Counted from the first letter of the stretch, positions 10,057 through 19,371 are shown. The stretch: 64,000 nucleotides of DNA from Propioniciclava tarda (GCF_900182665.1 NZ_FXTL01000011.1:41007-105006); one strand, 5' to 3'. Made by a program: numbers and translations. The notes: generated by a model not told the origin, from the letters alone.

Positions 10057-11754
10057 TCAGTTGCGGGCGACCAGGGTGCCCGTGAAGGCGCGGATGAAGT
10101 TGCGCAGCGAGTCCGGCAGGTCGGACAGCTGCCAGCCGGCCGGGCCGTGGTACCAGTCGAGCTCGACCGAGTCGTCCACCGTCTCGTCGTTGACGGCCGC
10201 TAGGCCATCGAGCCAGCGGTCGGCCCCGCCGAGGACCACCGCGTAGGGCAGCACGGCCGCCAGCTCGGCGTGCTCGCGTCCGGTGGGCAGCTGGTCGGTC
10301 GGCTGCGTGAGCAGCGTGCCCCGGAGGACGCCGAGTCCAGCCAGCGCGGACGACCCCTTCGCCGTCCGGGACGGCATCGCCTGGGCCAGCAGTCCGATGC
10401 CGGCCGCAAGCCCGATGAGGACGAGCCCCAGTAGCCCGAACGGAGTCAGCGCGATCAGAGCGATCGCCGCCGCGGCGGCCACCACCAGGGCGATCCAGCC
10501 GAGGCGCGCCCACTTGTTGCGGGTCGCGTCCGGGCGGGCCGAGAACCAGCCCTTGCGGACGACCTCGTCGTACAGCTCCGCCTGGATCGTCGGCACGGCA
10601 GCTGACAGGTCCGGCCCGAGCTCCGACAGCTTGCGCGACACCCCGGACGCCGGCGCGATGGCGTCCAACAACGACTTCTCGTACGGAAGCAGGGCCGCCG
10701 ATGACTCGCGCCGCGTCAATGCCCAGTCGGTGGGCGCAAACTGCGTCGCGCGCGGCAGTTGCTCGATGCGCACGTGGTTGCGGACCGCCAGGTCGATGAC
10801 GGACGCCGTGACGTCGATCGGGTCGACGCGCTCGTCCGCCAGGGTGCCGACCTCGCCCGGCCGGACCTCTCCGACCATCGAGAACGTGCTCTGGCCCGCC
10901 CCGACCGGCGTGAAGGAGCCCAGAACGGAGGGCTGAGCCGCGCCAACGGCGTCCCGACCGAAGCGGCGGTGCAGCAGCCAGTAGGCGAGGCCGCCCAGCA
11001 GCGCGACGCCGGCGGCCAGGCCGAGCGGGAGCGGCGCGGTCGAGAAGGCGCCGTCGAGCGACCAGAGGTGGCGGACGGTTTCGTTGGGCTTGACGGTGGC
11101 GTCCTTGAAGCGCAGGACGATGCCCACGACCTCGCCGGCGCCCAGGCCCTCGTCGTGGAAGACGGGGTCGGGCTCGTCGTGGGTGCCGCCGGCGTAGTAG
11201 AGGCAGGCGCCCGGAGCGGCGGGGTCACCGGCGTAGCAGTCCATGGAGGTGAAGAGCCCGGGTGCCTTGATGACTGCTTCGAACGTCTTGACCGGGAGCG
11301 ACAGGCCCTGCAGCAGCCGCCAGTTCAGCGCGGTCTCGGACTTGCCCACGTTCACCGCGGCGCCCTTGACCTTGTACCCCAGTTCGACCGGCCCGGACGC
11401 CCCGGCCGTCGGGATCGTCACGACCTGGTAGTCGCCGTCGGTCGTCACGGCCGGCGTCACCGCTTGTCCGCCCACGGACGCCGAGATGTCGCTGAGCGTG
11501 AACACGTACTGCGAGTCGCGTCCGGACATCAAGGTGGTGGCGAACCGCTGCTGCACCTGCGCCGGGGCGCCGTCGAGGGTGAGCGTGGCCTTGACCGTGA
11601 GGTTGCCGTCGGCGTCCACCGCGCCGGCGACCGCGTAGGTCGTCACCGAATCGAGCGCATGGGCGGGCGGTGCGGCGAACCCGACCACACCGATCAGGGC
11701 CAAGATCAGGCCGGCGGCGAGGCGGCGGCCACGGGTCACAACTGCTCCGGTCAC
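10057..11754 (-). CDS. DUF2207-family membrane protein
   Basis: A 565-residue protein with a signal peptide (about residues 1-33, ending PPAHA). A large extracytoplasmic beta-rich DUF2207 domain follows (about 35-225). One transmembrane segment (LPLGLAAGVALLGGLAYWLL) leads into a cytosolic region, then two adjacent hydrophobic segments (WIALVVAAAAAIALIAL and LGLVLIGLAAGIGLL) and a C-terminal domain rich in Trp and Asp. The biochemical role of the family is unknown. GTG 11754 follows TACCGT by 7 nt, so the message is probably leaderless. It is divergent from the YpfJ-type gene. Confidence 0.75.
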   Translation of the reverse strand: MTGAVVTRGRRLAAGLILALIGVVGFAAPPAHALDSVTTYAVAGAVDADGNLTVKATLTLDGAPAQVQQRFATTLMSGRDSQYVFTLSDISASVGGQAVTPAVTTDGDYQVVTIPTAGASGPVELGYKVKGAAVNVGKSETALNWRLLQGLSLPVKTFEAVIKAPGLFTSMDCYAGDPAAPGACLYYAGGTHDEPDPVFHDEGLGAGEVVGIVLRFKDATVKPNETVRHLWSLDGAFSTAPLPLGLAAGVALLGGLAYWLLHRRFGRDAVGAAQPSVLGSFTPVGAGQSTFSMVGEVRPGEVGTLADERVDPIDVTASVIDLAVRNHVRIEQLPRATQFAPTDWALTRRESSAALLPYEKSLLDAIAPASGVSRKLSELGPDLSAAVPTIQAELYDEVVRKGWFSARPDATRNKWARLGWIALVVAAAAAIALIALTPFGLLGLVLIGLAAGIGLLAQAMPSRTAKGSSALAGLGVLRGTLLTQPTDQLPTGREHAELAAVLPYAVVLGGADRWLDGLAAVNDETVDDSVELDWYHGPAGWQLSDLPDSLRNFIRAFTGTLVARN

Positions 11755-11826
11755 GCGCCGAACGGTACCGCACGGGTGTTCGGGCGTCCTACCGATGGCT
11801 ACGGGCCGGTGGCTAAGGTGGGCGCC
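11755..11826. promoter_or_regulatory. Divergent leaderless promoters of the DUF2207 and YpfJ-type genes
   Basis: On the plus strand TAAGGT (11814-11819) lies 7 nt before GTG 11827. On the minus strand TACCGT, read from 11767 to 11762, lies 7 nt before GTG 11754. Confidence 0.5.
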
Positions 11827-13074
11827 GTGACTCAGCAGTCGTGGGGCGGCCCCCCTGACCAGTGGCAGCGCGGGCAGGCGCCGTGGGCGGTGTCCTTCGG
11901 CTCCGCGCCGGTACAGACGCCGTGGCCCCCGCCCGCGCAGCAGCCTCCCGCGGCGCCGTACGCGCAGGGCTACGCCCCGCAGTACTACCCGCAGCCCGGC
12001 CAGTTCCCGCCGCCCCAGCGTCCGCGGCGTCGCGGCTTCTTCGACACGCTGTTGCGCGCCATCCTGACGTTCGTCGCGATCATGGTGGCCATCTCGGTGA
12101 TCCGCGGCATCATCACGGGGCTGACCCGCACGACCGGCGGAACCGTCCCGACCGGGGGCAAGACCACCGCGACCACCGGGGCCACGCCCGGCTCAAGCAC
12201 CACGACCGGCACCGGCACCACGACCGGCACGGGCACCGGAACCGGCACCAGCGGCGCCAACGGAACCACCCAGTACCAGAACGAGGGCTACCAGGCTCCC
12301 CCGGCCGACTTCAATCCGCCGGACCTCCCCCAGCCGACGACGGTCAGCGAGGCGAACAGCTGGCTGAAGTCCAACGTGATCTACAAGGGCAACGTCCCGG
12401 CCCCCACGAACTGCACGATGACGGCGATCCAGTCGGGGCTCACCAAGGCCCAACTGGAGACCCGGCTCAACGAGCTGATGGTCTGCCTGATGGCGGTCTG
12501 GGAGCCGCCGATGAAGGCCGCCGGTTTCGAGATGCCGCGTCCGCCGGTGACGGTCTACAACAGCCCCGTGACGACCGCCTGCGGCGTCATGAAGGACGTC
12601 AACGCCGCCTACTGCGCCGGTGACCAGCGGGTGTACTACGCCATGTCACTGCTGAACGCCCTGCCGAGCAAGGTGAAGTCGACCAAGTACGCCGTCGAGG
12701 TCGTGATCGCCCACGAGTTCGGCCACGCCGTCCAGGGCCGCACGGGAATTCTCATCTCGGACAAGGCCCTCGAACAACGCGCGACCGACAGCGAGGCCAC
12801 GATCATGTCGCGCCGGACCGAGCAGCAGGCCGACTGCTTCTCGGCCCTGTACGTGGCGTCCGTCGCCCAGAGCCAGAACTTGGGCCAAAAGGACCTCCAG
12901 GCGCTGGTCGACATGACCTACTACCTGGGCGACGACGTGCTGTCCGGCGACCCGAACGTCCAAGGCGACCACGGCCAGGGACGCAACCGCCAGGCGTGGT
13001 TCGCCCGCGGCGTCCAGACGAATCAGATCGGCGTCTGCAACACCTGGGTCGTCCCGGCCACGCAGGTCCGCTAG
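11827..13074 (+). CDS. Neutral zinc metallopeptidase, YpfJ family
   Basis: A 415-residue membrane-anchored predicted zinc protease. The N-terminus is Pro/Gln/Tyr-rich (about residues 1-65), followed by basic residues and one membrane helix ([21 protein letters not shown]). A Thr/Gly-rich linker (about 100-150) leads to the peptidase domain. The zinc motif HEFGH is at residues 296-300 ([14 protein letters not shown]), with further conserved blocks [11 protein letters not shown] and [15 protein letters not shown] 11827 is chosen from a TAAGGT -10 box 7 nt upstream; the frame is open far further upstream but lacks coding signs. Its last codons overlap the ispF stop on the other strand. Confidence 0.85.
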   Translation: MTQQSWGGPPDQWQRGQAPWAVSFGSAPVQTPWPPPAQQPPAAPYAQGYAPQYYPQPGQFPPPQRPRRRGFFDTLLRAILTFVAIMVAISVIRGIITGLTRTTGGTVPTGGKTTATTGATPGSSTTTGTGTTTGTGTGTGTSGANGTTQYQNEGYQAPPADFNPPDLPQPTTVSEANSWLKSNVIYKGNVPAPTNCTMTAIQSGLTKAQLETRLNELMVCLMAVWEPPMKAAGFEMPRPPVTVYNSPVTTACGVMKDVNAAYCAGDQRVYYAMSLLNALPSKVKSTKYAVEVVIAHEFGHAVQGRTGILISDKALEQRATDSEATIMSRRTEQQADCFSALYVASVAQSQNLGQKDLQALVDMTYYLGDDVLSGDPNVQGDHGQGRNRQAWFARGVQTNQIGVCNTWVVPATQVR

Positions 13075-13559
13075 GACTCCACGCGGTAGACCAGCGCCGT
13101 CGCGATCGCGGCGACGCCCTCGCCGCGTCCGGTCAGCCCGAGCCCGTCGGTCGTGGTCGCCGACACGGTGACGACCGCGCCGAGGGCGTCCGACATCGCC
13201 TTCTCGGCTTCGGCCCGACGGGACGCCAGCCGCGGCCGGTTCCCGATGATCTGCACCGCGACGTTGCCGATGGCCCAGCCGGACGCCGCGATTCGCCTCG
13301 CCGTCTCCGCCAGGAAGGCCGCCCCGGACGCCCCCGCCCACTCCGGCTCGGACGTCCCGTAGTTGCTGCCCAGGTCGCCCAGCCCGGACGCCGAGAGCAG
13401 CGCGTCGCACGCCGCGTGGGCCGCGACATCGCCGTCCGAGTGACCAGCGAGGCCGCGCGGCTCGTCCGGGAAGTGCAGGCAGGCGACGTGCATGGCCACG
13501 CCATCAGCGAGCGCGTGGACGTCGGTCCCGACACCGACCCTGATACCCAATTCAGACAT
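13071..13559 (-). CDS. ispF: 2-C-methyl-D-erythritol 2,4-cyclodiphosphate synthase
   Basis: IspF closes the cyclodiphosphate ring in the MEP isoprenoid pathway and releases CMP. The 162-residue product has the metal-binding pair Asp13 and His15 in GVGTDVHAL, the family block [17 protein letters not shown], and the C-terminal signature [17 protein letters not shown]. It follows ispD with an 8-nt overlap and is clearly co-transcribed and translationally coupled. The next two steps of the pathway are not in the window. Confidence 0.95.
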   Translation of the reverse strand: MSELGIRVGVGTDVHALADGVAMHVACLHFPDEPRGLAGHSDGDVAAHAACDALLSASGLGDLGSNYGTSEPEWAGASGAAFLAETARRIAASGWAIGNVAVQIIGNRPRLASRRAEAEKAMSDALGAVVTVSATTTDGLGLTGRGEGVAAIATALVYRVES

Positions 13560-14256
13560 CTGCCCTCGCTATCGCCTCGGCGAGCACCAGGTCCAGGGGC
13601 TCGGTGATCTTCATCGCTTCGCGCGCGCCCTCGACCAGCACCACGGAATGCCCGGCGTGCTCGCAGGCCGCCGCATCGTCGGTGACTGCGACGCCGTCGC
13701 GCGCGATCAGTTCGTGGGCGGCCCGGAGGGTAGCCAGGTCGAAGCCCTGCGGGGTCTGGACGGCCCGTAGCGTCGCGCGATCCACCACGGACGAGCCACC
13801 GGGCAGCACCTGCCGGACCGAGTCGATCACGGTCGTGACGGGGATGACCGCGGGCGCCCCGCCCTGCACCGCGGCGATCACGCGCGCAACGACGGCAGCG
13901 GGCACGAGCGCGCGGGCCGCGTCGTGGACCAGCACGACCCGGCACCCAGCCAGGGACGGATCGGCGGCGACGGCGTCCAAGCCCAGACGGACGGAGTCCT
14001 GACGCTCGGCGCCGCCGCGGACCAGCCGGACGGGGACCGGCGCGGACGCGAGCGCCGCGGCGAAGGCGTCCTCGGTGCCAGCCGCGACGACGACGACCGC
14101 GTGCGTGCAGCCGCCCCCGGCGAGCTGCTCGACGGAGCGCAGGACGAGGGGGCGTCCGGCGATCTCGCGGAGCGCCTTGGGGACCTCGCCGCCCAGCCGG
14201 ACGCCAGAACCGGCCGCCACCACGAGGGCGACGACCGGCTCTGTTGGCTCAGTCAT
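13552..14256 (-). CDS. ispD: 2-C-methyl-D-erythritol 4-phosphate cytidylyltransferase
   Basis: IspD joins CMP to methylerythritol 4-phosphate, the third step of the MEP pathway. The 234-residue product begins with the nucleotide-binding loop [18 protein letters not shown] and contains the conserved [11 protein letters not shown] and [17 protein letters not shown] blocks. ATG 14256 lies 10 bp after the carD stop and 7 nt behind a minus-strand TAGAGT (14264-14269). The gene may therefore be read both from the carD promoter and from its own leaderless start. ispD-ispF next to carD is a conserved actinobacterial arrangement. Confidence 0.95.
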   Translation of the reverse strand: MTEPTEPVVALVVAAGSGVRLGGEVPKALREIAGRPLVLRSVEQLAGGGCTHAVVVVAAGTEDAFAAALASAPVPVRLVRGGAERQDSVRLGLDAVAADPSLAGCRVVLVHDAARALVPAAVVARVIAAVQGGAPAVIPVTTVIDSVRQVLPGGSSVVDRATLRAVQTPQGFDLATLRAAHELIARDGVAVTDDAAACEHAGHSVVLVEGAREAMKITEPLDLVLAEAIARADV

Positions 14257-14266
14257 GCGGCTGACT

Positions 14267-14752
14267 CTACGACGCGAGCACCTCGTCGAGCAGAACCTCG
14301 GCGCGATCCTCGGCGACCTTCTCGGCCAGCGCGAGCTCGGAGACCAGGATCTGGCGGGCCTTGGCCAGCATGCGCTTCTCGCCGGCGGACAGCCCGCGCT
14401 CGCGCTCGCGACGCCACAGGTCGCGGACGACCTCGGCGACCTTCATCACGTTGCCGGAGTGCAGCTTCTCGAGGTTGGCCTTGTAGCGACGCGACCAGTT
14501 CGTGGGCTCTTCGGTGTGGGGCGCACGCAGCACGCTGAAGACGCGCTCGAGGCCGGCGGCGTCGACGACGTCACGGACGCCGACGTCTTCGAGGTTCGAG
14601 ATCGGGACTCGCACCACGAGGTCGTTCTGGCCAACGATGCGGAGCACGAGGTAGAGCTTATCTTCGCCCTTGATGGTTCGAGTTTCGATATCTTCGATCA
14701 CCGCGGCGCCGTGATTGGGGTAGACGACGGTCTCACCAACAGCAAAAGTCAT
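14267..14752 (-). CDS. carD: CarD-family RNA polymerase-binding transcription regulator
   Basis: CarD binds the RNA polymerase beta subunit and stabilises open complexes at rRNA and other promoters; it is essential in mycobacteria. The 161-residue product has the N-terminal Tudor-like RNAP-interaction domain ([22 protein letters not shown]) and a C-terminal helical DNA-contacting domain ([24 protein letters not shown]). ATG 14752 is chosen because it starts exactly at the conserved N-terminus and has GGAAGGGG upstream; the frame is open to 14893 but that part is not CarD-like. A -10 box TACACT is visible on the minus strand at 14780-14785. Confidence 0.94.
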   Translation of the reverse strand: MTFAVGETVVYPNHGAAVIEDIETRTIKGEDKLYLVLRIVGQNDLVVRVPISNLEDVGVRDVVDAAGLERVFSVLRAPHTEEPTNWSRRYKANLEKLHSGNVMKVAEVVRDLWRRERERGLSAGEKRMLAKARQILVSELALAEKVAEDRAEVLLDEVLAS

Positions 14753-15059
14753 GTAATGGACCCCTTCCCTGGGACCCTCAGTGTAGCACGACCCGGGCGG
14801 GGATCCAAAATCATTTGCCCTTGTCAGAGGCACATTCGAGGTCTTGACAACCCGCACAGGATGTGTCCCGGGGTGAACCTCTCGGCCAGTCAACCCTATC
14901 CACTTAGGGACCGCGCCGCGATGGACGCCACGCCGTCGTTCCGTCCTGGGCGGAAGGCTCGTGACCCGATCGTCTTGTTCCGGGACGCGGCCTTGAAGCT
15001 GACGCTGAGCGGTCTGCTCGGTATCCTGACCGGAGTCCTCAGCCCTTCAGGAGTCACCC
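14753..15059. promoter_or_regulatory. Divergent carD/lpqE promoter region
   Basis: On the minus strand TACACT (14785-14780) with TTTGGA 18 bp upstream can serve carD. On the plus strand TATCCT near 15023 and CAGGAG before the ATG serve the lipoprotein gene. I see no coding or RNA gene in these 307 bp. Confidence 0.5.
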
Positions 15060-15578
15060 ATGCCACGGATCGGCCAGTCCCGTACCCTCCGCGTCGCAGC
15101 GGCCGGAGCCGCGCTCGCGGCGTCCCTGACCCTGACCGGGTGTGGCTTCGACGTCCAGACGCTCCAGCCCTACACCCCGGCGCAGGGCGTCAACATCGAC
15201 GTCGCGAACGGGCCGAAGATCCGCAACATCCTGGTGATCGCCAACTCCTCCGGCAAGGGACGCCTCTCGGCCGCCCTGGTCTCCCAGAGCAGCCCGGACG
15301 CGCTGGCGTCGGTCACCGGAACCGCGCTCAAGACGGACGGGACGCCCGGGGACGCCCTCACCATCGGCAGCACCCATGTGACGCTGCCTGCCGGACGCTT
15401 GGTCGTGTTGACCGGCACCGACGCGCCGACCATCACGGTCGCCAGCCCGGACCTGACGCCCGGCCACAACGTCCGGCTCAAGCTCACGTTCGCCTCGGGC
15501 GCGATCACCGAGATCACGGTTCCGGTCGTGGACGCCAAGGTCCCGATGTACGCGACGGCAGCCCCCGAGCTGGCGTAA
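15060..15578 (+). CDS. LpqE-like secreted lipoprotein
   Basis: A 172-residue predicted lipoprotein. The signal peptide ends in the lipobox LTGC, with Cys28 as the lipid-attached residue. The mature part forms one beta-rich domain starting GVNIDVANGPKIRNILVI and ending near VPVVDAKVPMY. This resembles mycobacterial LpqE and copper-chaperone-like immunoglobulin folds, but no His/Met metal cluster is visible. In mycobacteria lpqE is likewise divergent from carD-ispD-ispF, which supports the name. Function is unknown. CAGGAGTCACCC precedes the ATG. Confidence 0.7.
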   Translation: MPRIGQSRTLRVAAAGAALAASLTLTGCGFDVQTLQPYTPAQGVNIDVANGPKIRNILVIANSSGKGRLSAALVSQSSPDALASVTGTALKTDGTPGDALTIGSTHVTLPAGRLVVLTGTDAPTITVASPDLTPGHNVRLKLTFASGAITEITVPVVDAKVPMYATAAPELA

Positions 15579-15581
15579 GCC

Positions 15582-15775
15582 TCACCTCGTCGGGGACGCC
15601 GCGGCGCGGCCTGCGACGTCGAAGAGTCGTCGGACGAGCCACGCGAGAGCTCCAGACGCCGCCGGCGCCAGCACGAACACCAGCGATACCGCAGATGCCA
15701 GGGCGTGCCCGAATCCCGACGCCTGGGCCAGCGCGAACGCGTTCGTTGCTGCTTGGACGGCGATGGAGTCGTAGA
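15582..15775 (-). pseudogene. C-terminal remnant of a membrane protein
   Basis: Read on the minus strand, this stretch gives about 60 residues with a hydrophobic helix (ALASAVSLVFVLAPAASGALAW) and a basic tail ending AASPTR. There is no start codon in a sensible place: the frame runs straight into the antisense of the adjoining aminotransferase fragment. It looks like the last helix of an integral membrane protein. YczE-type membrane proteins are common neighbours of MocR regulators, but the piece is too short to assign. Confidence 0.45.
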
Positions 15776-16260
15776 TACTTGCCCGCGAACTCCGCCCCCA
15801 GCCTGCGCGTCGGCTATCTCGCCGCCCGTAGCCCTGCGCTGAGTCGGCTGCAGACTGCTGCCATCACCGACTGCCTGTTCGTGGCGCGTCCGCTGCAGGA
15901 GACCGCGGCGGAGCTGCTGTCGTCGCCTGAGTGGCCGCGTCATCTCGGACGCCTCCGGCGCCAGCTCGGCGCACGCCGCGACCACCTCCTTGAGGTGCTC
16001 GCCCGCTGCTGGCCGAGCGACGAGGCCGTGACACGTCCCCGGGCCGGGCTGCACCTGTGGGTGCCGTGCCGGCGGGCTGGATCTCGTCAGCCCTGACCGC
16101 CCGCGCGCTGGACCTCGGCATCGTGATCGGCGACGGGACCTTCGCCTTCGCCGACGAGGCCCCCACCGAGCACGTCCGGATGAGCTTCGGGGCGGTTACC
16201 GAGGCCACTGCCGAGGCGGCCGTCCAGCGGCTCGCCTCCTCGCTGGATCAGGCGCCGTAG
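15776..16260 (+). pseudogene. Fragment of a MocR-type (GntR-aminotransferase) regulator, frameshifted
   Basis: The sequence encodes only the C-terminal third of a class I aminotransferase-like domain as found in MocR/PdxR regulators. From APSLRVGYLAA through LQETAAELLSSPEWPRHL to GLHLWV it is in one frame. It continues in another frame from VPAGWISSALTARAL to RLASSLDQAP. A frameshift therefore lies near 16060-16095, where the first frame ends at TGA 16094. The helix-turn-helix and the PLP-lysine region are gone. The last codons overlap the prs stop on the opposite strand. Confidence 0.75.
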
Positions 16261-17207
16261 GTGTCCTCGTCGGAGAACAGGCGGCTGACCGACTCTCCCG
16301 AATGAATGCGCTTGATGGCCTCTGCGAACAGCGGAGCCACCGAGAGGACCGTGAGCTTGTCGACGGCGTCCGTCTGGGGAACCGTGTTGGTCGTCACGAT
16401 CTCGGAGATCGCCTCGCACGCGTTCAACCGCTCGGGCGCCTTGCCGGTGAACAGGCCGTGGGTGCAGGCGACCCGGACGCTGTTGACGCCGTACTCGCAG
16501 ATCTTGTCGATGAGCGCGACGATCGAGCCGGCGGTGGCGATCTCGTCGTCGAGCACGATCACGTCCTTGCCCGCAACGTCCCCGACGATCGTGTCGATGA
16601 TCACCGATTCGTCCGTTTGGCGGCGCTTCGAGCCGGCCGCGAGGCCGACGCCCAGCATCCGAGCGAAGCTCCCGGCCGGCTTGGCGTTGCCGAAGTCGGG
16701 TGACACGACGACCCCGTTCGAGAGGTCCATGGTGTCGAGGAAGTGCTGGGCCAGCGTCGGCAGCGCCGACAGATGGTCGACCGGGACGGAGAAGAAACCG
16801 TGCACCTGCTCGGCGTGCAGCGCCATCGTGACGACCCGCGTGGCCCCGGCTGCGCCGATCAGGTCGGCGACGAGGCGTCCGCCGATGGAGATGCGGGGCG
16901 CGTCCTTCTTGTCGCTGCGCGCGTAGGCGTAGTGCGGGATCACCACGTTGATCGACCCCGCGGACGCCCCACGCGCGGCGTCCGTCATCATCAGCAGCTC
17001 CAACAGGTTCTCCTGCGTCGGCGGAACCAGCGGCTGAATGATGTAGACGTCCGTCTTGCGGCAGTTCGCGCGCAACTGCACCTGCAAGCAGTCGTTGCTG
17101 AACCGTTCGAGACGGGACGGCGACAACGGCTCGTCCAGCAGCGCGCACACTTCCTCGGCGAAGGCGCGGTGCGCGTGGCCTGAAAAGACGGTGATCCGGT
17201 CGTTCAC
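16248..17207 (-). CDS. prs: Ribose-phosphate pyrophosphokinase
   Basis: Makes PRPP from ribose 5-phosphate and ATP for nucleotide, histidine and tryptophan synthesis. The 319-residue product shows the two tandem phosphoribosyltransferase-like domains. The regulatory/ATP loop is YAYARSDKKDAPRISIG and the PRPP-binding loop is VIVLDDEIATAGSI. These differ from the more usual FGYARQDRKDRPR and VDDMIDTAGT, so this is a divergent class and may be a second Prs type. GTG 17207 is 6 nt behind a minus-strand TAACCT (17214-17219), which indicates leaderless translation. Confidence 0.88.
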   Translation of the reverse strand: MNDRITVFSGHAHRAFAEEVCALLDEPLSPSRLERFSNDCLQVQLRANCRKTDVYIIQPLVPPTQENLLELLMMTDAARGASAGSINVVIPHYAYARSDKKDAPRISIGGRLVADLIGAAGATRVVTMALHAEQVHGFFSVPVDHLSALPTLAQHFLDTMDLSNGVVVSPDFGNAKPAGSFARMLGVGLAAGSKRRQTDESVIIDTIVGDVAGKDVIVLDDEIATAGSIVALIDKICEYGVNSVRVACTHGLFTGKAPERLNACEAISEIVTTNTVPQTDAVDKLTVLSVAPLFAEAIKRIHSGESVSRLFSDEDTYGA

Positions 17208-17430
17208 GCGCTCAGGTTAGCCGGGACGTCACCCGCTGAGGGTGAGGCCTGGCTCGCGGACGCCTCGGCCTTCTCCGCATCGGTCAAGGCCCTTGACTGG
17301 GTGCTCGACGTCGCGGCAAACCGGGAGTCTCAGCACCCAGTCGCACCCGCCGACACGGGCGGCACGCCCGCAGGGACTCGCGTCACGGGTCGAGGCGTCG
17401 GGCCGGCACGCAGCGGGGGGTCAGCAAGAC
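17208..17430. other. Intergenic region holding inverted repeat family B, copy 1
   Basis: It contains the prs -10 box and an inverted repeat at 17295-17342: GACTGGGTGCT and AGCACCCAGTC, 26 nt apart. The sequence of the left arm and inner flank recurs at 61764-61823. No gene is seen. Confidence 0.55.
17295..17342. repeat. Inverted repeat family B, copy 1
   Basis: 11-bp arms GACTGGGTGCT/AGCACCCAGTC. The shared extended left side is GACTGGGTGCTCGACGT followed by a GCGG/GCCGG and AAACC stretch. Copy 2 is at 61764-61823. Confidence 0.65.
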
Positions 17431-18108
17431 CTAGGCGTCCAGCTTGTACCCCAAGCCCCGGACGGTCGTCAGCCGGACGGGGTTCCCCGGGTCACGCTCG
17501 ATCTTCGCGCGCAGACGCTTGATGTGGACGTCCAGGGTCTTGGTGTCGCCCACGTAGTCGGCGCCCCAGATGCGGTCGATGAGCTGGACGCGCGTGAGGA
17601 CGCGTCCGGCGTTGCGCAGCAGCATCTCGAGCAGTTCGAACTCCTTGAGAGCGAGGCGCACGGGCTGCCCGTCGACCCAGACCTCGTGACGCTCTACGTC
17701 CATCCGCACGCCGGACGCCTCGATCAGGTCGGGCAGGAGTTCGGCGTCCGTGCCGCGCCGCAGGACCGCGCGGATGCGGGCGACCAGCTCGCGGTGGCCG
17801 AAGGGCTTCGTGACGTAGTCGTCCGCGCCGAGTTCCAGCGCCACGACCTTGTCGATCTCGTCGTCGCGGGCGGTGACCATGATGATCGGGACGCTGCTGC
17901 GCTGCCGAAGGCGGCGGCACACCTCGGTGCCGGTGAGCCCCGGCATCATCAGGTCGAGCAGGACGATGTCGGCGCCATGGCGGTCGAACAGCGCGAGCCC
18001 CTCGGTGCCGTCCGCGGCGACCAGCACCTCGAAGCCTTCGCGCTTGAGCAGGTAGCTCAGGGCGTCGCGGTAGGAATCCTCATCCTCCACGATCAGGACG
18101 ACACTCAT
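17431..18108 (-). CDS. regX3: Phosphate-responsive response regulator RegX3
   Basis: An OmpR-family response regulator of 225 residues. The receiver domain (1-120) has acidic pocket VEDED, phosphorylation site Asp52 in IVLLDLMMPG, Thr in IIMVTA and Lys in VTKPFG. The C-terminal winged helix contains LKEFELLEMLLRNAGRVLTR and TVRGLGYKLDA. ATG 18108 overlaps the senX3 stop by 4 nt (ATGA). Together with a divergent phoU gene this is the actinobacterial phosphate-starvation module. The gene is downstream of senX3 in one operon. Confidence 0.93.
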   Translation of the reverse strand: MSVVLIVEDEDSYRDALSYLLKREGFEVLVAADGTEGLALFDRHGADIVLLDLMMPGLTGTEVCRRLRQRSSVPIIMVTARDDEIDKVVALELGADDYVTKPFGHRELVARIRAVLRRGTDAELLPDLIEASGVRMDVERHEVWVDGQPVRLALKEFELLEMLLRNAGRVLTRVQLIDRIWGADYVGDTKTLDVHIKRLRAKIERDPGNPVRLTTVRGLGYKLDA

Positions 18109-19241
18109 GCTTGACCTTCCTCTCCTGGCTTGGTCGCGGGCAACCGCAGGGTGAACGTGGAGCCCGCGCCGGGCTTGCTCCACACCGAGATCGTGCCGCC
18201 GTGGCCCTCGGCGATCTCCTGGACGATCGACAGCCCCAGGCCGGTGCCGCCGGTCGCCCGGCTGCGCGCGTAGTCGGCCCGGAAGAACCGCTCGAAGACC
18301 CGGGCCGCGTCGTCCGGGCTCAGGCCGATGCCGTTGTCCGAGACGGCGATGTCGACCCAGTCGACCCCCTCGTCGGTGACGGCCTTGGTGGTGACGACGA
18401 CGCGCGCCTTCACCTCCGAGTACTGGATGGCGTTCTGGATCAGGTTCACGATCGCGGTGCCCAACTGCTCGGGGTCGGCGAACACCGTCAGCCCCGACTG
18501 ACCCGACACCGTCAGCGACACCTCCCGGCCGTCGGCGAGCGTCTGACACCGCTCGATCGCATCCCGGACGCGAGCGTCCACGTCCGTCGGCAACGCGGAC
18601 GCCAGCGCGGGGCGTCCCTGAATGATCGACAGGGCGAGGATCTGGCGGACCAGCGCCGCGAGGCGTCCGGCCTCTGACGAAATCTTGCCGGCGAAGTGGG
18701 CGACGGCGTCCGGGTCGTCCGCGGCGCCCTCGACCGCCTCGGCCAGCAACGAGATCGCGCCGATCGGCGTCTTGAGCTCGTGGGTGGCGTTCATCATGAA
18801 GTCGCGGGCCGACTCGGCAGCGCGGAGCGCCTGGCCTCGGTCGTCGGCCACGACGAACACGCGTTCGTCGCCGAGCGCGACCGTGCGGATCGCCAGTTGA
18901 GCGCCGGGACGCCCCAGGCGTCCGGGGACGTCGACGTTGAGGACGCCGTCCTGATCGTCGCGCCGACAAGCGCGAACGGCGTCCAGGACGGCCGGGAGGC
19001 CGATCCGGGTGCCGCGGACGAGTCCGGTGCGCTCCGCGGCCGGGTTGGCGGCCAGGAGTTCGTCGTGCCGTCCCACGATCGCGGCCGCGGAGCGCAGGAC
19101 GCCGATGACGGCGTCCAGTTCGTGGGGCTCGACTGCGGGGGCGACGGGGACGGCCGAGCGACGCAGCAACGCGACCATGACGGCGGCACCGGCCAAGAGG
19201 CCGAGGACGACGCCGAGCGCCGCAGCGGCCAGGGGACTCAT
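18105..19241 (-). CDS. senX3: Sensor histidine kinase SenX3
   Basis: A membrane-bound kinase that phosphorylates RegX3 when phosphate is scarce. The 378-residue protein starts with a hydrophobic helix (residues 3-27, LAAAALGVVLGLLAGAAVMVALL). A PAS-like segment follows, then the dimerisation helix with phospho-acceptor His154 in NATHELKTPIG. The ATPase boxes are N (NLIQNAIQYS), G1 (DNGIGL), F (FERFFRADYARSR) and G2 (GGTGLGLSI). ATG 19241 is chosen because a TATGAT -10 box lies 6 nt upstream, so the message is leaderless. Confidence 0.93.
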   Translation of the reverse strand: MSPLAAAALGVVLGLLAGAAVMVALLRRSAVPVAPAVEPHELDAVIGVLRSAAAIVGRHDELLAANPAAERTGLVRGTRIGLPAVLDAVRACRRDDQDGVLNVDVPGRLGRPGAQLAIRTVALGDERVFVVADDRGQALRAAESARDFMMNATHELKTPIGAISLLAEAVEGAADDPDAVAHFAGKISSEAGRLAALVRQILALSIIQGRPALASALPTDVDARVRDAIERCQTLADGREVSLTVSGQSGLTVFADPEQLGTAIVNLIQNAIQYSEVKARVVVTTKAVTDEGVDWVDIAVSDNGIGLSPDDAARVFERFFRADYARSRATGGTGLGLSIVQEIAEGHGGTISVWSKPGAGSTFTLRLPATKPGEEGQA

Positions 19242-19247
19242 GCTTGG

Positions 19248-19253
19248 ATCATA
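19248..19253 (-). promoter_or_regulatory. -10 element TATGAT for leaderless senX3
   Basis: TATGAT on the minus strand stands 6 nt before ATG 19241. Confidence 0.6.
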
Positions 19254-19313
19254 AGGGGGTCCGCTGGTGACTTTCGGCCCCGGAAGGCCTGCCGAGGGGG
19301 CTGCACGCCAAGG

Positions 19314-19346
19314 GTTCGCCGGGCGTTCACCTGCTGTTCGCATGCG
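19314..19346 (+). promoter_or_regulatory. PHO-box-like triple direct repeat in the senX3/phoU divergent promoter
   Basis: Three 11-nt units in tandem: GTTCGCCGGGC, GTTCACCTGCT and GTTCGCATGCG. This matches the architecture of actinobacterial PHO boxes, where 11-nt repeats starting GTTCACC bind the phosphate response regulator. A CATAAT -10 box for phoU follows at 19372-19377. Confidence 0.7.
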
Positions 19347-19371
19347 CGTCCAGGCGGGCACGCGGACGGCC

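Noticed and set aside
10759..11826. Long plus-strand open frame running into the YpfJ-type gene
   Set aside because: It is antisense to the DUF2207 gene, rich in Arg, Gly and Asp, and has no family similarity. It is open only because of the high G+C content.
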